Source: JAFAYN01 sp963733105 (GTDB lineage Bacteria > Gemmatimonadota > Gemmatimonadetes > Longimicrobiales > Longimicrobiaceae). From it: a DNA stretch of 64,000 nucleotides. Below are positions 1 through 7,698 of this stretch, piece by piece; positions within the stretch are counted from its first letter, which is position 1; each line of letters starts with the position of its first letter. The stretch lies in NCBI GenBank assembly GCA_963733105.1, contig CAVTCB010000020.1, positions 271,425-335,424 of the forward strand, read 5' to 3'. The notes below the pieces were generated by a model, which had not been told where the DNA came from, ran no database searches, and worked only from the letters and a program-made list of their open reading frames with translations. Both the position numbers and the translations under genes were made by a program.

Positions 1-60
1 GCGGTTCCGGAACTCGACGCCGCGGATGCGCAGCGGCGTGAAGAGACCTGCCTCGCTCAT
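1..60 (-). CDS. Old Yellow Enzyme family NADH:flavin oxidoreductase, N-terminus only
   Basis: The window begins inside a gene read leftwards, and only its first 20 codons are visible. They translate as MSEAGLFTPLRIRGVEFRNR. The LFTPLxIrgvexRNR pattern is the first beta strand of the FMN-binding TIM barrel in the Old Yellow Enzyme (YqjM/NamA-like) family, which reduces activated C=C bonds with NAD(P)H. An AGGAG ribosome-binding site lies about 10 nt upstream of the ATG and supports this start. The gene diverges from prfC across roughly 200 bp. Catalytic residues lie outside the window, so the subfamily cannot be decided. Confidence 0.72.
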   Translation of the reverse strand, partial: MSEAGLFTPLRIRGVEFRNR

Positions 61-257
61 GTAGCTTTCACTCCTATCGCTCGTCGGGAAAACGGGGAGC
101 GGGTCCCGGGCGCAACTCGCAGGCCAGGCGCTCCTCCCGGCTCCGCCAGCATTGAAATGAGCGTCCGGATGCGCTAGATTTCGCGGCTGTGCAACGACAT
201 GCGACGCCTCGCAGGCCCCTGCCGGCGGGGCGTTCGAATTTAGACGGAAGCCATCCC

Positions 258-1847
258 GTGAGCGTACTGGAAGAGCAGGTCCGCCGCAGGCGGACGTTCG
301 CCATCATCTCGCACCCGGACGCGGGGAAGACCACGCTGACGGAGAAGCTCCTCCTGTACGGCGGGGCCATCCACCTGGCGGGGAGCGTCAAGGCGCGCCG
401 CGCCGCGCGGCACGCCACCTCCGACTGGATGCAGATGGAGCAGGAGCGCGGCATCTCCGTGACCTCCTCCGTCCTCCAGTTCGAGTACCAGGGGAAGCAG
501 ATCAACCTGCTCGACACCCCCGGGCACGCCGACTTCTCCGAGGACACCTACCGCACCCTGATCGCCGCCGACAGCGCGGTGATGCTCCTGGACAACCGCA
601 AGGGCGTCGAGGAGCGGACGCGGCAGCTGTTCGAGGTGTGCCACCGCCGGCGCACCCCCATCTTCACCTTCGTCAACAAGTGCGACCGCCCCGGCGCCGA
701 CCCGCTCCAGCTCCTGGACGACGTGGAGCGCGAGCTGGGGCTGAAGTGCTACCCGGTGATGTGGCCCATCACCGCGGGCGACCGGCTGGTGGGGGTGTAC
801 GACCGCGGGGAGCGCGCCATCCACCTCTTCGAGCGCGGCGAGGACCACGGGCAGACCCGCGTGGGGACCCAGGTGAGCACCCTGGACGACCCCGCCGTGC
901 GGGCCATGGTGGGCGACGAGGCGCACGACCGGCTCCTGGCCGACATCGAGCTGCTGGACATGGCGGGGATCGAGTTCACCCGCGAGGCGTTCCTGTCGGG
1001 CGAGGTGTCGCCCACCTTCTTCGGGAGCGCCATGACCAACTTCGGGGTGGAGCCCTTCCTCCGGAAGTTCCTGGAGCTGGCCCCCTCCCCCACCCCGCGC
1101 GAGGCCAGCACCGGGGAGATCCGCCCCGAGGACCCCGACTTCACCGGGTTCGTGTTCAAGATCCAGGCGAACATGGACCCCAAGCACCGCGACCGCATCG
1201 CCTTCGTGCGGGTGTGCTCCGGGCGCTTCGAGGCGGGGATGCAGGTCAAGCACGTCCGCACCGGGAAGCAGATCCGCCTGGCCGCGCCCACGCAGTTCCT
1301 GGCGCGCGAGCGGACGCACGTGGAGGAGGCGTGGCCCGGCGACGTCATCGGCATCCACGACCGCGGCAACCTCCGCATCGGCGACACCCTGTCGGGGAAC
1401 GGCGACCTGGAGTTCGGGGGAATCCCGCGCTTCTCGCCCGAGCACTTCGCCCGCATCCTGGTCACCGATCCCATGCGCCGCAAGCAGCTCGACACCGGGC
1501 TGCAGCAGCTCTCCGAGGAGGGAGCGGCGCAGGTGTTCTACGCCGAGTCCATCATCGGCCCCGCGCCCATCGTGGGCGCCGTGGGGCAGCTCCAGTTCGA
1601 CGTGATGCTCCACCGTCTGGAGCACGAGTACGGCGTCAAGGCGCGTCTGGAGCCGCTCTCCTACCGCCACGCCCGCTGGGTGGAGGGGCCCGAGGCCGAC
1701 ATCCGCCGCGTCGCCACCGAGGGGTACGGGAGGACCATGGTGTACGACTCCAAGGAGCGCCCGCTGATCCTGTTCGACAGCGAGTGGACGCTGCGCACGA
1801 CGGCGGACCGTGAGAAGAACCTGCAGTTCCACGACGTAGCGCCGTAG
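258..1847 (+). CDS. prfC: Peptide chain release factor 3 (RF3)
   Basis: RF3 is a translational GTPase that recycles RF1/RF2 from the ribosome after termination. The P-loop SHPDAGKTT (about residues 18-26), the switch region RGISVTSS, the G3 motif DTPGHADFSEDTYRTL and the G4 motif NKCD are all present, followed by the OB-like domain II and the RF3 C-terminal domain. I chose the GTG at 258: it gives 529 residues, the length of E. coli RF3, and has GGAAG about 8 nt upstream. An in-frame ATG at 189 would add 23 non-conserved residues. A copy of the dispersed hairpin element starts 5 nt after the stop. Confidence 0.95.
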   Translation: MSVLEEQVRRRRTFAIISHPDAGKTTLTEKLLLYGGAIHLAGSVKARRAARHATSDWMQMEQERGISVTSSVLQFEYQGKQINLLDTPGHADFSEDTYRTLIAADSAVMLLDNRKGVEERTRQLFEVCHRRRTPIFTFVNKCDRPGADPLQLLDDVERELGLKCYPVMWPITAGDRLVGVYDRGERAIHLFERGEDHGQTRVGTQVSTLDDPAVRAMVGDEAHDRLLADIELLDMAGIEFTREAFLSGEVSPTFFGSAMTNFGVEPFLRKFLELAPSPTPREASTGEIRPEDPDFTGFVFKIQANMDPKHRDRIAFVRVCSGRFEAGMQVKHVRTGKQIRLAAPTQFLARERTHVEEAWPGDVIGIHDRGNLRIGDTLSGNGDLEFGGIPRFSPEHFARILVTDPMRRKQLDTGLQQLSEEGAAQVFYAESIIGPAPIVGAVGQLQFDVMLHRLEHEYGVKARLEPLSYRHARWVEGPEADIRRVATEGYGRTMVYDSKERPLILFDSEWTLRTTADREKNLQFHDVAP

Positions 1848-1851
1848 GGAA

Positions 1852-1988
1852 GGTTCGGGCGTGCCCCCCGCTGGCGCGGGGGTCGGGCTGCGGCTCCGTA
1901 AAGCACGATACAACCGTGCTTAACGGAGTCGAGCCCCCGCAAACTACGCGGGGTCTCGCCCCTTCGGGCTCGCATCCCTCACGCAACT
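1852..1988 (+). repeat. Dispersed three-hairpin 3'-UTR element, copy R1
   Basis: One of seven related intergenic copies in the window, read in the same sense as prfC and starting 5 nt after its stop. Hairpin 1 is CCCCCGC/GCGGGGG. Hairpin 3 is AAGCACG-ATACAAC-CGTGCTT inside a CTCCGT/ACGGAG stem. Hairpin 2 is CCCCGC-AAACTAC-GCGGGG between GAG and CTC. It ends with the common CTCGCATCCCTCACGCAACT. The rest of the 345-bp gap to the next gene holds only hairpin-forming sequence; I see no gene there. Confidence 0.85.
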
Positions 1989-2039
1989 TCAAAACCACAC
2001 GCGTAGTTGTAGTAGAGGTGCCTACGGGAGGAGGTGGGG

Positions 2040-2098
2040 TGCTCCCGGAGGAAAGCGAGCTGTCCGAGCGAAGCGAGTTCTCGCTTTCCGGAGGGAGC
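2040..2098. repeat. Long inverted repeat in the prfC/cupredoxin intergenic region
   Basis: The sequence folds into a long imperfect hairpin whose core pairs AAAGCGAG with CTCGCTTT, flanked by CTCC/GGAG-type pairing. It lies between two convergent genes, after the R1 element and before the hairpin at 2140-2172. The same trailing words (GGGAGCGCCCCGCCGACGA) recur near 21,960 (inverted) and 50,440, so this is part of a shared intergenic repeat vocabulary. No coding potential was seen. Confidence 0.45.
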
Positions 2099-2139
2099 GC
2101 CCCGCCGACGACCCCGCGCGACACAGCCACAGATACGCG

Positions 2140-2172
2140 AAGCGGCGCCCCGGAGACACCGGAGCGCCGCTT
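2140..2172 (-). terminator. Probable terminator of the cupredoxin operon
   Basis: AAGCGGCGC and GCGCCGCTT form a perfect 9-bp stem that can extend through inner CCGG/CCGG pairs. It lies about 20 nt beyond the stop of the leftward gene ending at 2192. There is no T-tract, so it is a terminator candidate by position and stem stability only. Confidence 0.5.
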
Positions 2173-2191
2173 CGTCATGAGACCGGAGGCC

Positions 2192-3289
2192 CTACCGCCT
2201 GCCGGTGGCGCCGGCCGCCGGCTCCACGATCACCACGCCGGTCATGTCCGGGTGCGGGATGCAGTAGTAGCCGAAGCGCCCCGGCCGGTCGAAGCGGCGC
2301 GTCCAGCGCCCTCCCTGCTGCAGCTCCGGGCTGCTCCACGAGCCGTCGTCCGCCGTGGCCGTGTGCATGGCCGTGTCCGCGTTCACCCACTCCACGCTCT
2401 GCCCCGCGCGGATGCGCACCTCCCGCGGGCCGAACGCGAAGTCGCGCACGTCCACCCGCACCACCCCCTCGCGCGCGGGCTCCGCGGGCCCCGACGCGGC
2501 GGGGGCGGCCGGCGGCGGGCCGGGGCGGAAGATGCGCGCCCAGCGGCTCCCCGAGCCCAGCGGGACGGTGAAGGTGAAGCCGTAGCGGGTGTCGCTGTCC
2601 GCGCGGCCCAGCCGCGCGCTCCGGGAGACGCCCTGGAGGGTGGCGGCGCCGTTGTTGGCGGCGTAGAGCGAGAAGGTGTGCGGCGAGCCGGGAATCGCCA
2701 TGGCCACGCCGGCGCTCCACACCGCGTCCAGCGAGTCGTGCCCCAGCACCCGCCCCCAGTCCCCCTGCACCGCCAGGTACGGCGTCAGCCGCACCGAGGC
2801 CCCCGCCGCGCCCGCCAGCGCCGCGTCGTCCGACCCGAACAGCTTGCTGTACCCCCGCGCCTCCCCCAGCACCGTGAGGCGGCCGAAGCCCGCGCGGGCG
2901 CTCACCGCCCCGTCCACCCCGCCGGCCGCGTCGTTGTGCGCCACCGTCCCCGCCACCACCGCGCGCGGGGCCACGCGGAAGGCCCGGCGCAGCCAGTACT
3001 CCGTCTCGTTCCCGGCCAGGTTGGCCGGCACCGTCTCGCTGTTGGTGGTGCGGTCCAGCCCCGCCGTGAAGCCCAGCGGGAGGCCCAGCGCCAGCGACAG
3101 CGTGGGGAGGTTGATCGTCTCGTCCCCGCCGGAGAGCGGCTCGAAGCGGTGGGCGAAGACGAACGACGCGTTCCAGCGGGGGAGCGTCCACCCTCCCTGC
3201 ACGTTCGGCGTGCTCTCCAGCAGCGACTGCGCGCGGAGAGGGGCCGCCGCCCCCGCGGCCAGGGCGAGCACCAGTGCGAGGCGGCGCAT
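2192..3289 (-). CDS. Outer-membrane beta-barrel (DUF5777-like) fused to a C-terminal cupredoxin domain
   Basis: A 365-residue exported protein. Residues 1-23 are a signal peptide ending LRAQ. Residues 30-260 show alternating strand patterns (FVFAHRFEPLSGG, LGLPLGFTAGLDRTT) like the DUF5777 small barrel family. The last 95 residues form a cupredoxin: a His in AMHTATADD and the cluster YYCIPHPDMTGVV supply the His, Cys, His and Met ligands of a type-1 copper site. The ATG overlaps the TGA of the upstream lipoprotein gene (TGATG), indicating translational coupling. A barrel-cupredoxin fusion suggests copper-dependent electron transfer at the outer membrane, but its partner is unknown. Confidence 0.75.
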   Translation of the reverse strand: MRRLALVLALAAGAAAPLRAQSLLESTPNVQGGWTLPRWNASFVFAHRFEPLSGGDETINLPTLSLALGLPLGFTAGLDRTTNSETVPANLAGNETEYWLRRAFRVAPRAVVAGTVAHNDAAGGVDGAVSARAGFGRLTVLGEARGYSKLFGSDDAALAGAAGASVRLTPYLAVQGDWGRVLGHDSLDAVWSAGVAMAIPGSPHTFSLYAANNGAATLQGVSRSARLGRADSDTRYGFTFTVPLGSGSRWARIFRPGPPPAAPAASGPAEPAREGVVRVDVRDFAFGPREVRIRAGQSVEWVNADTAMHTATADDGSWSSPELQQGGRWTRRFDRPGRFGYYCIPHPDMTGVVIVEPAAGATGRR

Positions 3290-3966
3290 CACTGGACCGT
3301 GATGACGCCGTTCATCTGCCGGCCGTCCACGTTGAAGTCGGCCGAGTGCGGCGTGCAGCGGAAGCGGTAGGTGCCGGGGGTGGTGAAGGTGACGGAGAAG
3401 TTGTTCGCCGCGTTCCCCAGCGGGCGCGGCTGCCACCCGATCCCCGAGATCGAGGTCTGCGGCGTGACGTCGTGCCCCACCCCCGCGCTGTAGACGAAGC
3501 TCACCGTCCCCCCCACCGGGATGGTGACCGTGCTGGGGGAGAAGCGCATGTCCTCCGTGGTGATCACCGCGTTCTGCCCCCCGCCGGTGCGCGCCACGCT
3601 CCAGTTCACCGTGGCCGTCTGCCCCGCGGCCACCGTCACCGACCTGGACGCCGGCTCGCCGGTGCCCAGCGCGTAGTCCTGCGGCGCCTGCACGCTGACG
3701 GCGTAGGAGCCGGGGTTCAGCCCGTCGAAGCGGAAGCCGCCCGAGGCGCTGGTGGCCTGCGGGCTTACGTTGGGAATGGATACCTGAGCGCCCGGCACGC
3801 CCACGCCGGCCGCGCTCACCTGGCCGGAGATGGAGCCGGTGGTCGGCCCGGGGCCGGTCCCCCCGCCGCCCCCTCCTCCTCCGCCCCCACCGGAGCACGC
3901 GGAGACGGCCGCCGCCCCGAGGAGCGCGGCAGTGGTGAGAAGCGCCCTGACACGATGGCTCGCCAT
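3289..3966 (-). CDS. Lipoprotein with carboxypeptidase-regulatory-like and cupredoxin domains
   Basis: A 225-residue lipoprotein. The signal peptide ends AAAVSACS, followed by an 11-glycine linker. A carboxypeptidase-regulatory-like beta-sandwich (about 40-120, GSISGQVSAAGVGVPGA) precedes a plastocyanin-like cupredoxin (about 130-225). Copper ligands are visible as GHDVTPQ (His) and FRCTPHSADFNVDGRQM (Cys, His, Met). The His-Met spacing is several residues longer than the usual CxxHxxM, so metal geometry may differ. It is the first gene of a two-gene operon preceded by a -24/-12-like promoter and a palindromic upstream site, which suggests sigma-54 control. Confidence 0.75.
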   Translation of the reverse strand: MASHRVRALLTTAALLGAAAVSACSGGGGGGGGGGGTGPGPTTGSISGQVSAAGVGVPGAQVSIPNVSPQATSASGGFRFDGLNPGSYAVSVQAPQDYALGTGEPASRSVTVAAGQTATVNWSVARTGGGQNAVITTEDMRFSPSTVTIPVGGTVSFVYSAGVGHDVTPQTSISGIGWQPRPLGNAANNFSVTFTTPGTYRFRCTPHSADFNVDGRQMNGVITVQ

Positions 3967-4023
3967 GTTTGCACCTGTACGTTTGGAGTCGGCGGAACGG
4001 GTGGGTTGCGCCCGACGACAGGG

Positions 4024-4038
4024 GCAAGCCGTGCTCCA
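4024..4038 (-). promoter_or_regulatory. Candidate sigma-54 (-24/-12) promoter of the cupredoxin operon
   Basis: On the minus strand the sequence is TGGAGCACGGCTTGC: a GG doublet, exactly ten bases, then GC, with TGG at -24 and TTGC at -12, as expected for RpoN promoters. It lies about 58 nt upstream of the ATG at 3966 and about 67 nt downstream of the palindrome at 4105-4121. GG-N10-GC is common by chance at this G+C content, so the call rests on the combination with that palindrome. Confidence 0.5.
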
Positions 4039-4104
4039 GGCGGGCGCCGGGACGGATCGTCTTGCGGGGGAAGGAGTTGGGGAGAGGCGGAGGGCGGAAC
4101 CGGC

Positions 4105-4121
4105 TGTAGCGTTTCGGGACA
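4105..4121. promoter_or_regulatory. Probable upstream activating site for the neighbouring sigma-54 activator
   Basis: TGTAGCGTTTCGGGACA is an imperfect palindrome of the form TGTnnCG-TTT-CGnnACA. Apart from two positions it equals the 17-mer at 7323-7339 next to the EBP gene start. It sits about 70-80 bp upstream of the -24 element, the usual place for enhancer-binding proteins. A shared rare motif next to the activator gene and a target promoter makes a specific binding site plausible. Confidence 0.55.
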
Positions 4122-4151
4122 GCGTGCCGCCGTCCGCGACACGGGAGGGGG

Positions 4152-5159
4152 TCAGGTGGGGGAGAGACCGTCCAGGAGGGCGCGCACCGCCGCCGCCTCG
4201 GCCAGGGCGCCGATGGTCTCGAAGCCCGCCGCGGAGTCGGCGAGCGCCTCGCGGGCGGCGTCCGCCTCGCCGCGGTCGCGGAGGAGGAGCCCGCGGTCGC
4301 GCTGCACCTCGGCGCGCAGGAGCGGGTCGGAGGCGGCGCCGGCGGCCTCGAACGCCTCCTCCAGGTGGGCGGCGGCCTCGTCGTCGCGCCCGTCGGCGCG
4401 GGCGGCCAGGGCCAGCACGCGGGTGGCCTCCGCGCGCCCCAGCGGGTCGCCGATCCCCTCGAAGCGGCCGCGGGCGCGCAGCGCCAGCGTGCGGGCGAGG
4501 GCGCCGTCGCCGCCCCGCGCGCGGAGCACCGCCCGCTCCGTCTCCGCCAGCGCCACCACGTCCTCGCTCTCGGCCGAGGCCGCCAGCTCCATGGCGCGCA
4601 GGTAGTGGGCGTCGGCCTCCCGGTCGAAGCCCAGGTCGCGGTAGGAGATCCCCAGGTTGTGGTGCGTCTGCGCCAGGCCGCGGGTGTACCCCAGGCGCTG
4701 GTAGGAGGCCACCGCGCGCCCGTACCACGCCAGCGCGCGGTCGCGGTCGCCGCGGATGTTGGCCAGCATCCCCAGGTTGTTGCAGGCGCGCCCCGCGAAC
4801 TCCTCGTCCCCCGCCTCCCCGGCCAGCTCCAGCAGCTCCCCGAAGCGCTCCTCCGCGGCGGCGCTCCGCCCCAGCTCGAACAGGCAGATCCCCACCAGGT
4901 TCACCAGGTTCACCAGGAGGCGCCGGTCGCCGCGCTGGCGCACCGGGGTCTCCAGCCGCCCGGAGATGGCCAGCGCCTCCCCGGTGCGCCCCACCCGCCG
5001 CAGGGCGTCGGCGTGGTGGAAGGCCAACTCGGGCTCCCCCTCCCCGCCGTCCGGGAGCGCCGACACGCGCTCCACGATCCGCTGCCACTCGCGGCGTGCG
5101 GCGAGGGCGCGGACCTCCTCCAGCGGGAGGCCGGGGGCGGAGACGGGGCCGGCGCTCAC
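4152..5159 (-). CDS. Tetratricopeptide-repeat protein
   Basis: A 335-residue soluble protein made of helical repeats with TPR signatures such as ACNNLGMLANIRGDRDRALA and AQTHHNLGISYRDLGFDREA, about seven in tandem. TPR arrays bind protein partners; no catalytic domain or signal peptide is present. The start is GTG, 1 nt after the TGA of the upstream lipoprotein gene, so the two are probably co-translated. In this operon the TPR protein may act with or downstream of that lipoprotein, but nothing in the sequence names the partner. Confidence 0.75.
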   Translation of the reverse strand: MSAGPVSAPGLPLEEVRALAARREWQRIVERVSALPDGGEGEPELAFHHADALRRVGRTGEALAISGRLETPVRQRGDRRLLVNLVNLVGICLFELGRSAAAEERFGELLELAGEAGDEEFAGRACNNLGMLANIRGDRDRALAWYGRAVASYQRLGYTRGLAQTHHNLGISYRDLGFDREADAHYLRAMELAASAESEDVVALAETERAVLRARGGDGALARTLALRARGRFEGIGDPLGRAEATRVLALAARADGRDDEAAAHLEEAFEAAGAASDPLLRAEVQRDRGLLLRDRGEADAAREALADSAAGFETIGALAEAAAVRALLDGLSPT

Positions 5160-5160
5160 G

Positions 5161-5814
5161 TCACTCGAAGCGGGTGTCCGCGGAGCGGTTGCTCGCCACT
5201 GCGTAGCGGGTGAAGCCGGCGATCCCCGCCACGAGCTCGTAGTCGTCGGGGGAGCGCTGGGTGACCACGCGCGTCCACCTTTCCCCGGGCCGCTCCTGCT
5301 TCCAGAAGCCCAGGCTCTCCTCCACCCGGGCGTCGTCGGCGTCCGTCCGGCCGTCGCCGTCGAAGTCGCGGTCGGCCCACCAGTACGAGACGCGCAGCCG
5401 CGCCGGGTTGGAGGCGTCGAAGCGGAGCCCGGCCGGGGCGAACTCGAAGCGGAAGCCCTCCGGGTCCAGCACCCGCACCGTGATCCGCACCGAGTCGCCG
5501 GGCTGCACCGCCCGCCCGTCCGGGTGCCGGAGCAGCGACCCCGCGGGGACGGTGAACTCCATGCACAGCGAGTACTTGGGGTTGGCGACGCCGACGTAGC
5601 GGACGGCGCCGCCGCGGGTGGCGCCGGGCTTGGCCCAGAAGGACACCTCCAGGGCGTCCAGCGGCGGGGCGTCGCCGGAGGCGCGGGGGAAGAGGAGCGC
5701 GTCCTCCTTGACGCGGCTGTCGGGGCCGCCGGGGCTCAGGACGTCGACGCACCCGGCCAGGACCGGGGCGGCGGCGAGCGCGACGAGGAGCGTCAGCGTG
5801 CGGATGGGTCGCAT
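5161..5814 (-). CDS. Lipoprotein with a calcium-loop-like motif
   Basis: A 217-residue lipoprotein of unknown family. The start at 5814 gives a signal peptide ending APVLAGC, a clear lipobox; an upstream in-frame start would add an Arg/Pro-rich stretch. The body looks like a beta-sandwich. Near residue 160 the run DRDFDGDGRTDADD matches the DxDxDG calcium-loop pattern of dockerin or EF-hand-like repeats. It is the first gene of a two-gene operon with the TPR protein. The function is unknown; a surface or periplasmic calcium-binding role is only an inference. Confidence 0.65.
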   Translation of the reverse strand: MRPIRTLTLLVALAAAPVLAGCVDVLSPGGPDSRVKEDALLFPRASGDAPPLDALEVSFWAKPGATRGGAVRYVGVANPKYSLCMEFTVPAGSLLRHPDGRAVQPGDSVRITVRVLDPEGFRFEFAPAGLRFDASNPARLRVSYWWADRDFDGDGRTDADDARVEESLGFWKQERPGERWTRVVTQRSPDDYELVAGIAGFTRYAVASNRSADTRFE

Positions 5815-5945
5815 CGGGACGGTGGTGATCGGGGAAGGTTGGCGCGTGACCGGCGCCCCCTCCGGGGCAAGCGCCGCGCCGCGCGGGACTCCGCGCGGCG
5901 CCTGGAACGGGGCGGCGGCGGGTGTCGCGCGCCGGGACGGGTGTC

Positions 5946-7283
5946 TCATTCCGCTACACCCTCCTCGCCCAGGAGGCGGTACAGCCGGGAGCGGGAGATG
6001 CGCAGCGCCTCGGCCGCGGCGCTCTTGTTCCCCCCCATCTGCTCGGTCATGGCCTGGGCGGCGGCCCGCTCGATCTCCTCCATGGGGGCCGGGAAGGGGA
6101 TGGGGCCGCCGCCCCGCGCGGCCGAGGCGGCGCGGGAGCGGGGGAAGAGGTCGTCGGGGTCCAGGCGGCCGTCGCCCAGGAGGAGGGCGCGCTCGATCCC
6201 GTTGCGCAGCTCGCGCACGTTCCCCGGCCAGGAGTGCGCCAGCAGGGCCCGGCGCAGCGACGCGTCCACGGGCGGCTCGGGGAGGTCGTACTGGCGGGCC
6301 AGGGTGCGGAGGAAGTGCTCGGCCAGGAGGACCACGTCCTCGCCGCGCTCGCGGAGCGGGGGGAGGTGCACGGGGACCACGCTGAGGCGGTAGTAGAGGT
6401 CCTCCCGGAACTCGCCCCGCCGCACCGCCTCCTCCAGCTCCACGTGGGTGGCGGCGATGATGCGCACGTCCACCTGGCGCGAGCGGAGGGCGCCCACGCG
6501 GCGCACCTCCTTGTCCTCCAGCACCTTGAGGATCTTCCCCTGGAGCGGGAGGGGGAGGTCGCCGATCTCGTCCAGGAAGAGCGTCCCCCCGTCGGCGGAC
6601 TCGAAGAGGCCGGGCTTGGCGGTGCGGGCGTCGGTGAAGGCGCCGCGCTCGTGCCCGAACAGCTCGGACTCCAGGAGCCCCGCGGGGATGGCGGTGCAGT
6701 TCAGCTCCACGAAGGGGGCGGCGGCGCGCGGGCCGTTGTAGTGGATGGCCTGGGCCAGCAGCTCCTTCCCCGTCCCCGTCTCGCCGGTGAGGAGGATGGT
6801 GGCGCGGTCGCGCGGGATGATGCGCCCGGCCCGGTCCAGCGCCGCGCGCAGCCGGGGGCTCTCCCCCACGATGCGCCCGAAGTCGAAGGCGGCGCGCTCG
6901 GCCTCGGCGTGCCGCCCCCCGGCGGCCCGGGCCTCGCGGCGCCGGGCGCGCTCCGCCAGCTCGGCGCGCAGGGCGTCGAGGTCGGCGGGGAGGGCGAAGT
7001 AGTCGGCGGCGCCGGCGCGCACCAGCGCCACGGCGAGCCGGTGGTCGGCCCGCGCGCCCACCACCAGCGGCGGGGCGGCGCCCGCGGCGGCGAGGGCCCG
7101 CAGGAGCGGCTCGGCCTCCTCCTCCACGCCGGCCACGGCCACCAGCGTGGCGAGCGCCCCCGGCGCGGCCTCCCCCTCCTCGCCGGGCCCGGCGACGCGC
7201 GCCTCCCCGCCCAGCTCGGCGGCGAGCTGCGCCCAGAGGGAGGAGAACGAGTCGGAGCGGGCGTGGACGAACAGGAGGCTCAA
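5946..7283 (-). CDS. Sigma-54 enhancer-binding regulator with a degenerate receiver domain
   Basis: Residues 1-110 resemble a receiver fold (LVRAGAADYFALPADLDAL), but the phospho-acceptor Asp is not evident and the conserved KP lysine is replaced, so phosphorylation is unlikely. Residues 135-365 are the AAA+ domain: Walker A GETGTGKE (167-174), Walker B TLFLDEIG (234-241) and the arginine-rich sensor region. The sigma-54-contacting loop reads GAFTDA rather than GAFTGA. The C-terminus is a Fis-type HTH (NKSAAAEALRISRSRLYRLL). I chose the TTG at 7283 because the receiver-like fold begins there; no clear RBS is visible, so the start is uncertain. Confidence 0.85.
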   Translation of the reverse strand: MSLLFVHARSDSFSSLWAQLAAELGGEARVAGPGEEGEAAPGALATLVAVAGVEEEAEPLLRALAAAGAAPPLVVGARADHRLAVALVRAGAADYFALPADLDALRAELAERARRREARAAGGRHAEAERAAFDFGRIVGESPRLRAALDRAGRIIPRDRATILLTGETGTGKELLAQAIHYNGPRAAAPFVELNCTAIPAGLLESELFGHERGAFTDARTAKPGLFESADGGTLFLDEIGDLPLPLQGKILKVLEDKEVRRVGALRSRQVDVRIIAATHVELEEAVRRGEFREDLYYRLSVVPVHLPPLRERGEDVVLLAEHFLRTLARQYDLPEPPVDASLRRALLAHSWPGNVRELRNGIERALLLGDGRLDPDDLFPRSRAASAARGGGPIPFPAPMEEIERAAAQAMTEQMGGNKSAAAEALRISRSRLYRLLGEEGVAE

Positions 7284-7322
7284 GGGCGGGGAGGCGCGGG
7301 ACGGGACGGGAGGACGCCGGAT

Positions 7323-7339
7323 TGTAGCGTTTCGATACA
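7323..7339. promoter_or_regulatory. Palindromic site near the activator gene start, matching the cupredoxin upstream site
   Basis: TGTAGCGTTTCGATACA is a near-perfect palindrome (TGTA-CG-TTT-CG-TACA) about 40 bp upstream of the EBP start. It could mediate autoregulation, or activate the rightward gene at 7699 through a weaker GG-N10-GC match at 7429-7442. The rest of the 416-bp gap shows no gene I can support. Confidence 0.5.
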
Positions 7340-7428
7340 GGATAGCGGGTCGCGCCGGATCGCGCCAGTGGGCCCTTCCCCTTGGACGGACGCCACTTAC
7401 GGCAGGCGCGGCACCCCGCCTCCGCTCC

Positions 7429-7442
7429 GGCCCCGGGGTTGC
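7429..7442 (+). promoter_or_regulatory. Weak sigma-54-like promoter facing the small lipoprotein gene
   Basis: GG, ten bases, then GC, with a good TTGC at -12 but CGG instead of TGG at -24. It lies about 90 bp downstream of the palindrome at 7323-7339 and about 255 nt upstream of the ATG at 7699. The spacing fits an EBP-driven promoter, but the match is poor and could be chance. Confidence 0.25.
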
Positions 7443-7698
7443 CTGATCCGCAGGGCGGGAGCGAGCCTCCCGGGTGATTGGAACCACCTGCCGGCGGTAC
7501 GGTCTGCGGCCGGGTGCGGAGCGAGGGCTTTCGTCGAATCCCTGGGCGGGGATGGCGGCCCTCCTCCGTGCCCGGTCGCTTTTCATGGGTGCGCGGACGG
7601 GCGCGGGGGATTATCTTGGGATGTGACGGAGCGGCGGCCCCGGTCGTCCTCCCTCAAGCTCCCGTTCTACCCGGTCGACCCCTCCACGCGACGTGCAA

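Noticed and set aside
240..1913. Long antisense reading frame opposite prfC
   Set aside because: High G+C makes all frames long. The sense strand encodes a full RF3 with all motifs, and the antisense translation is low-complexity.
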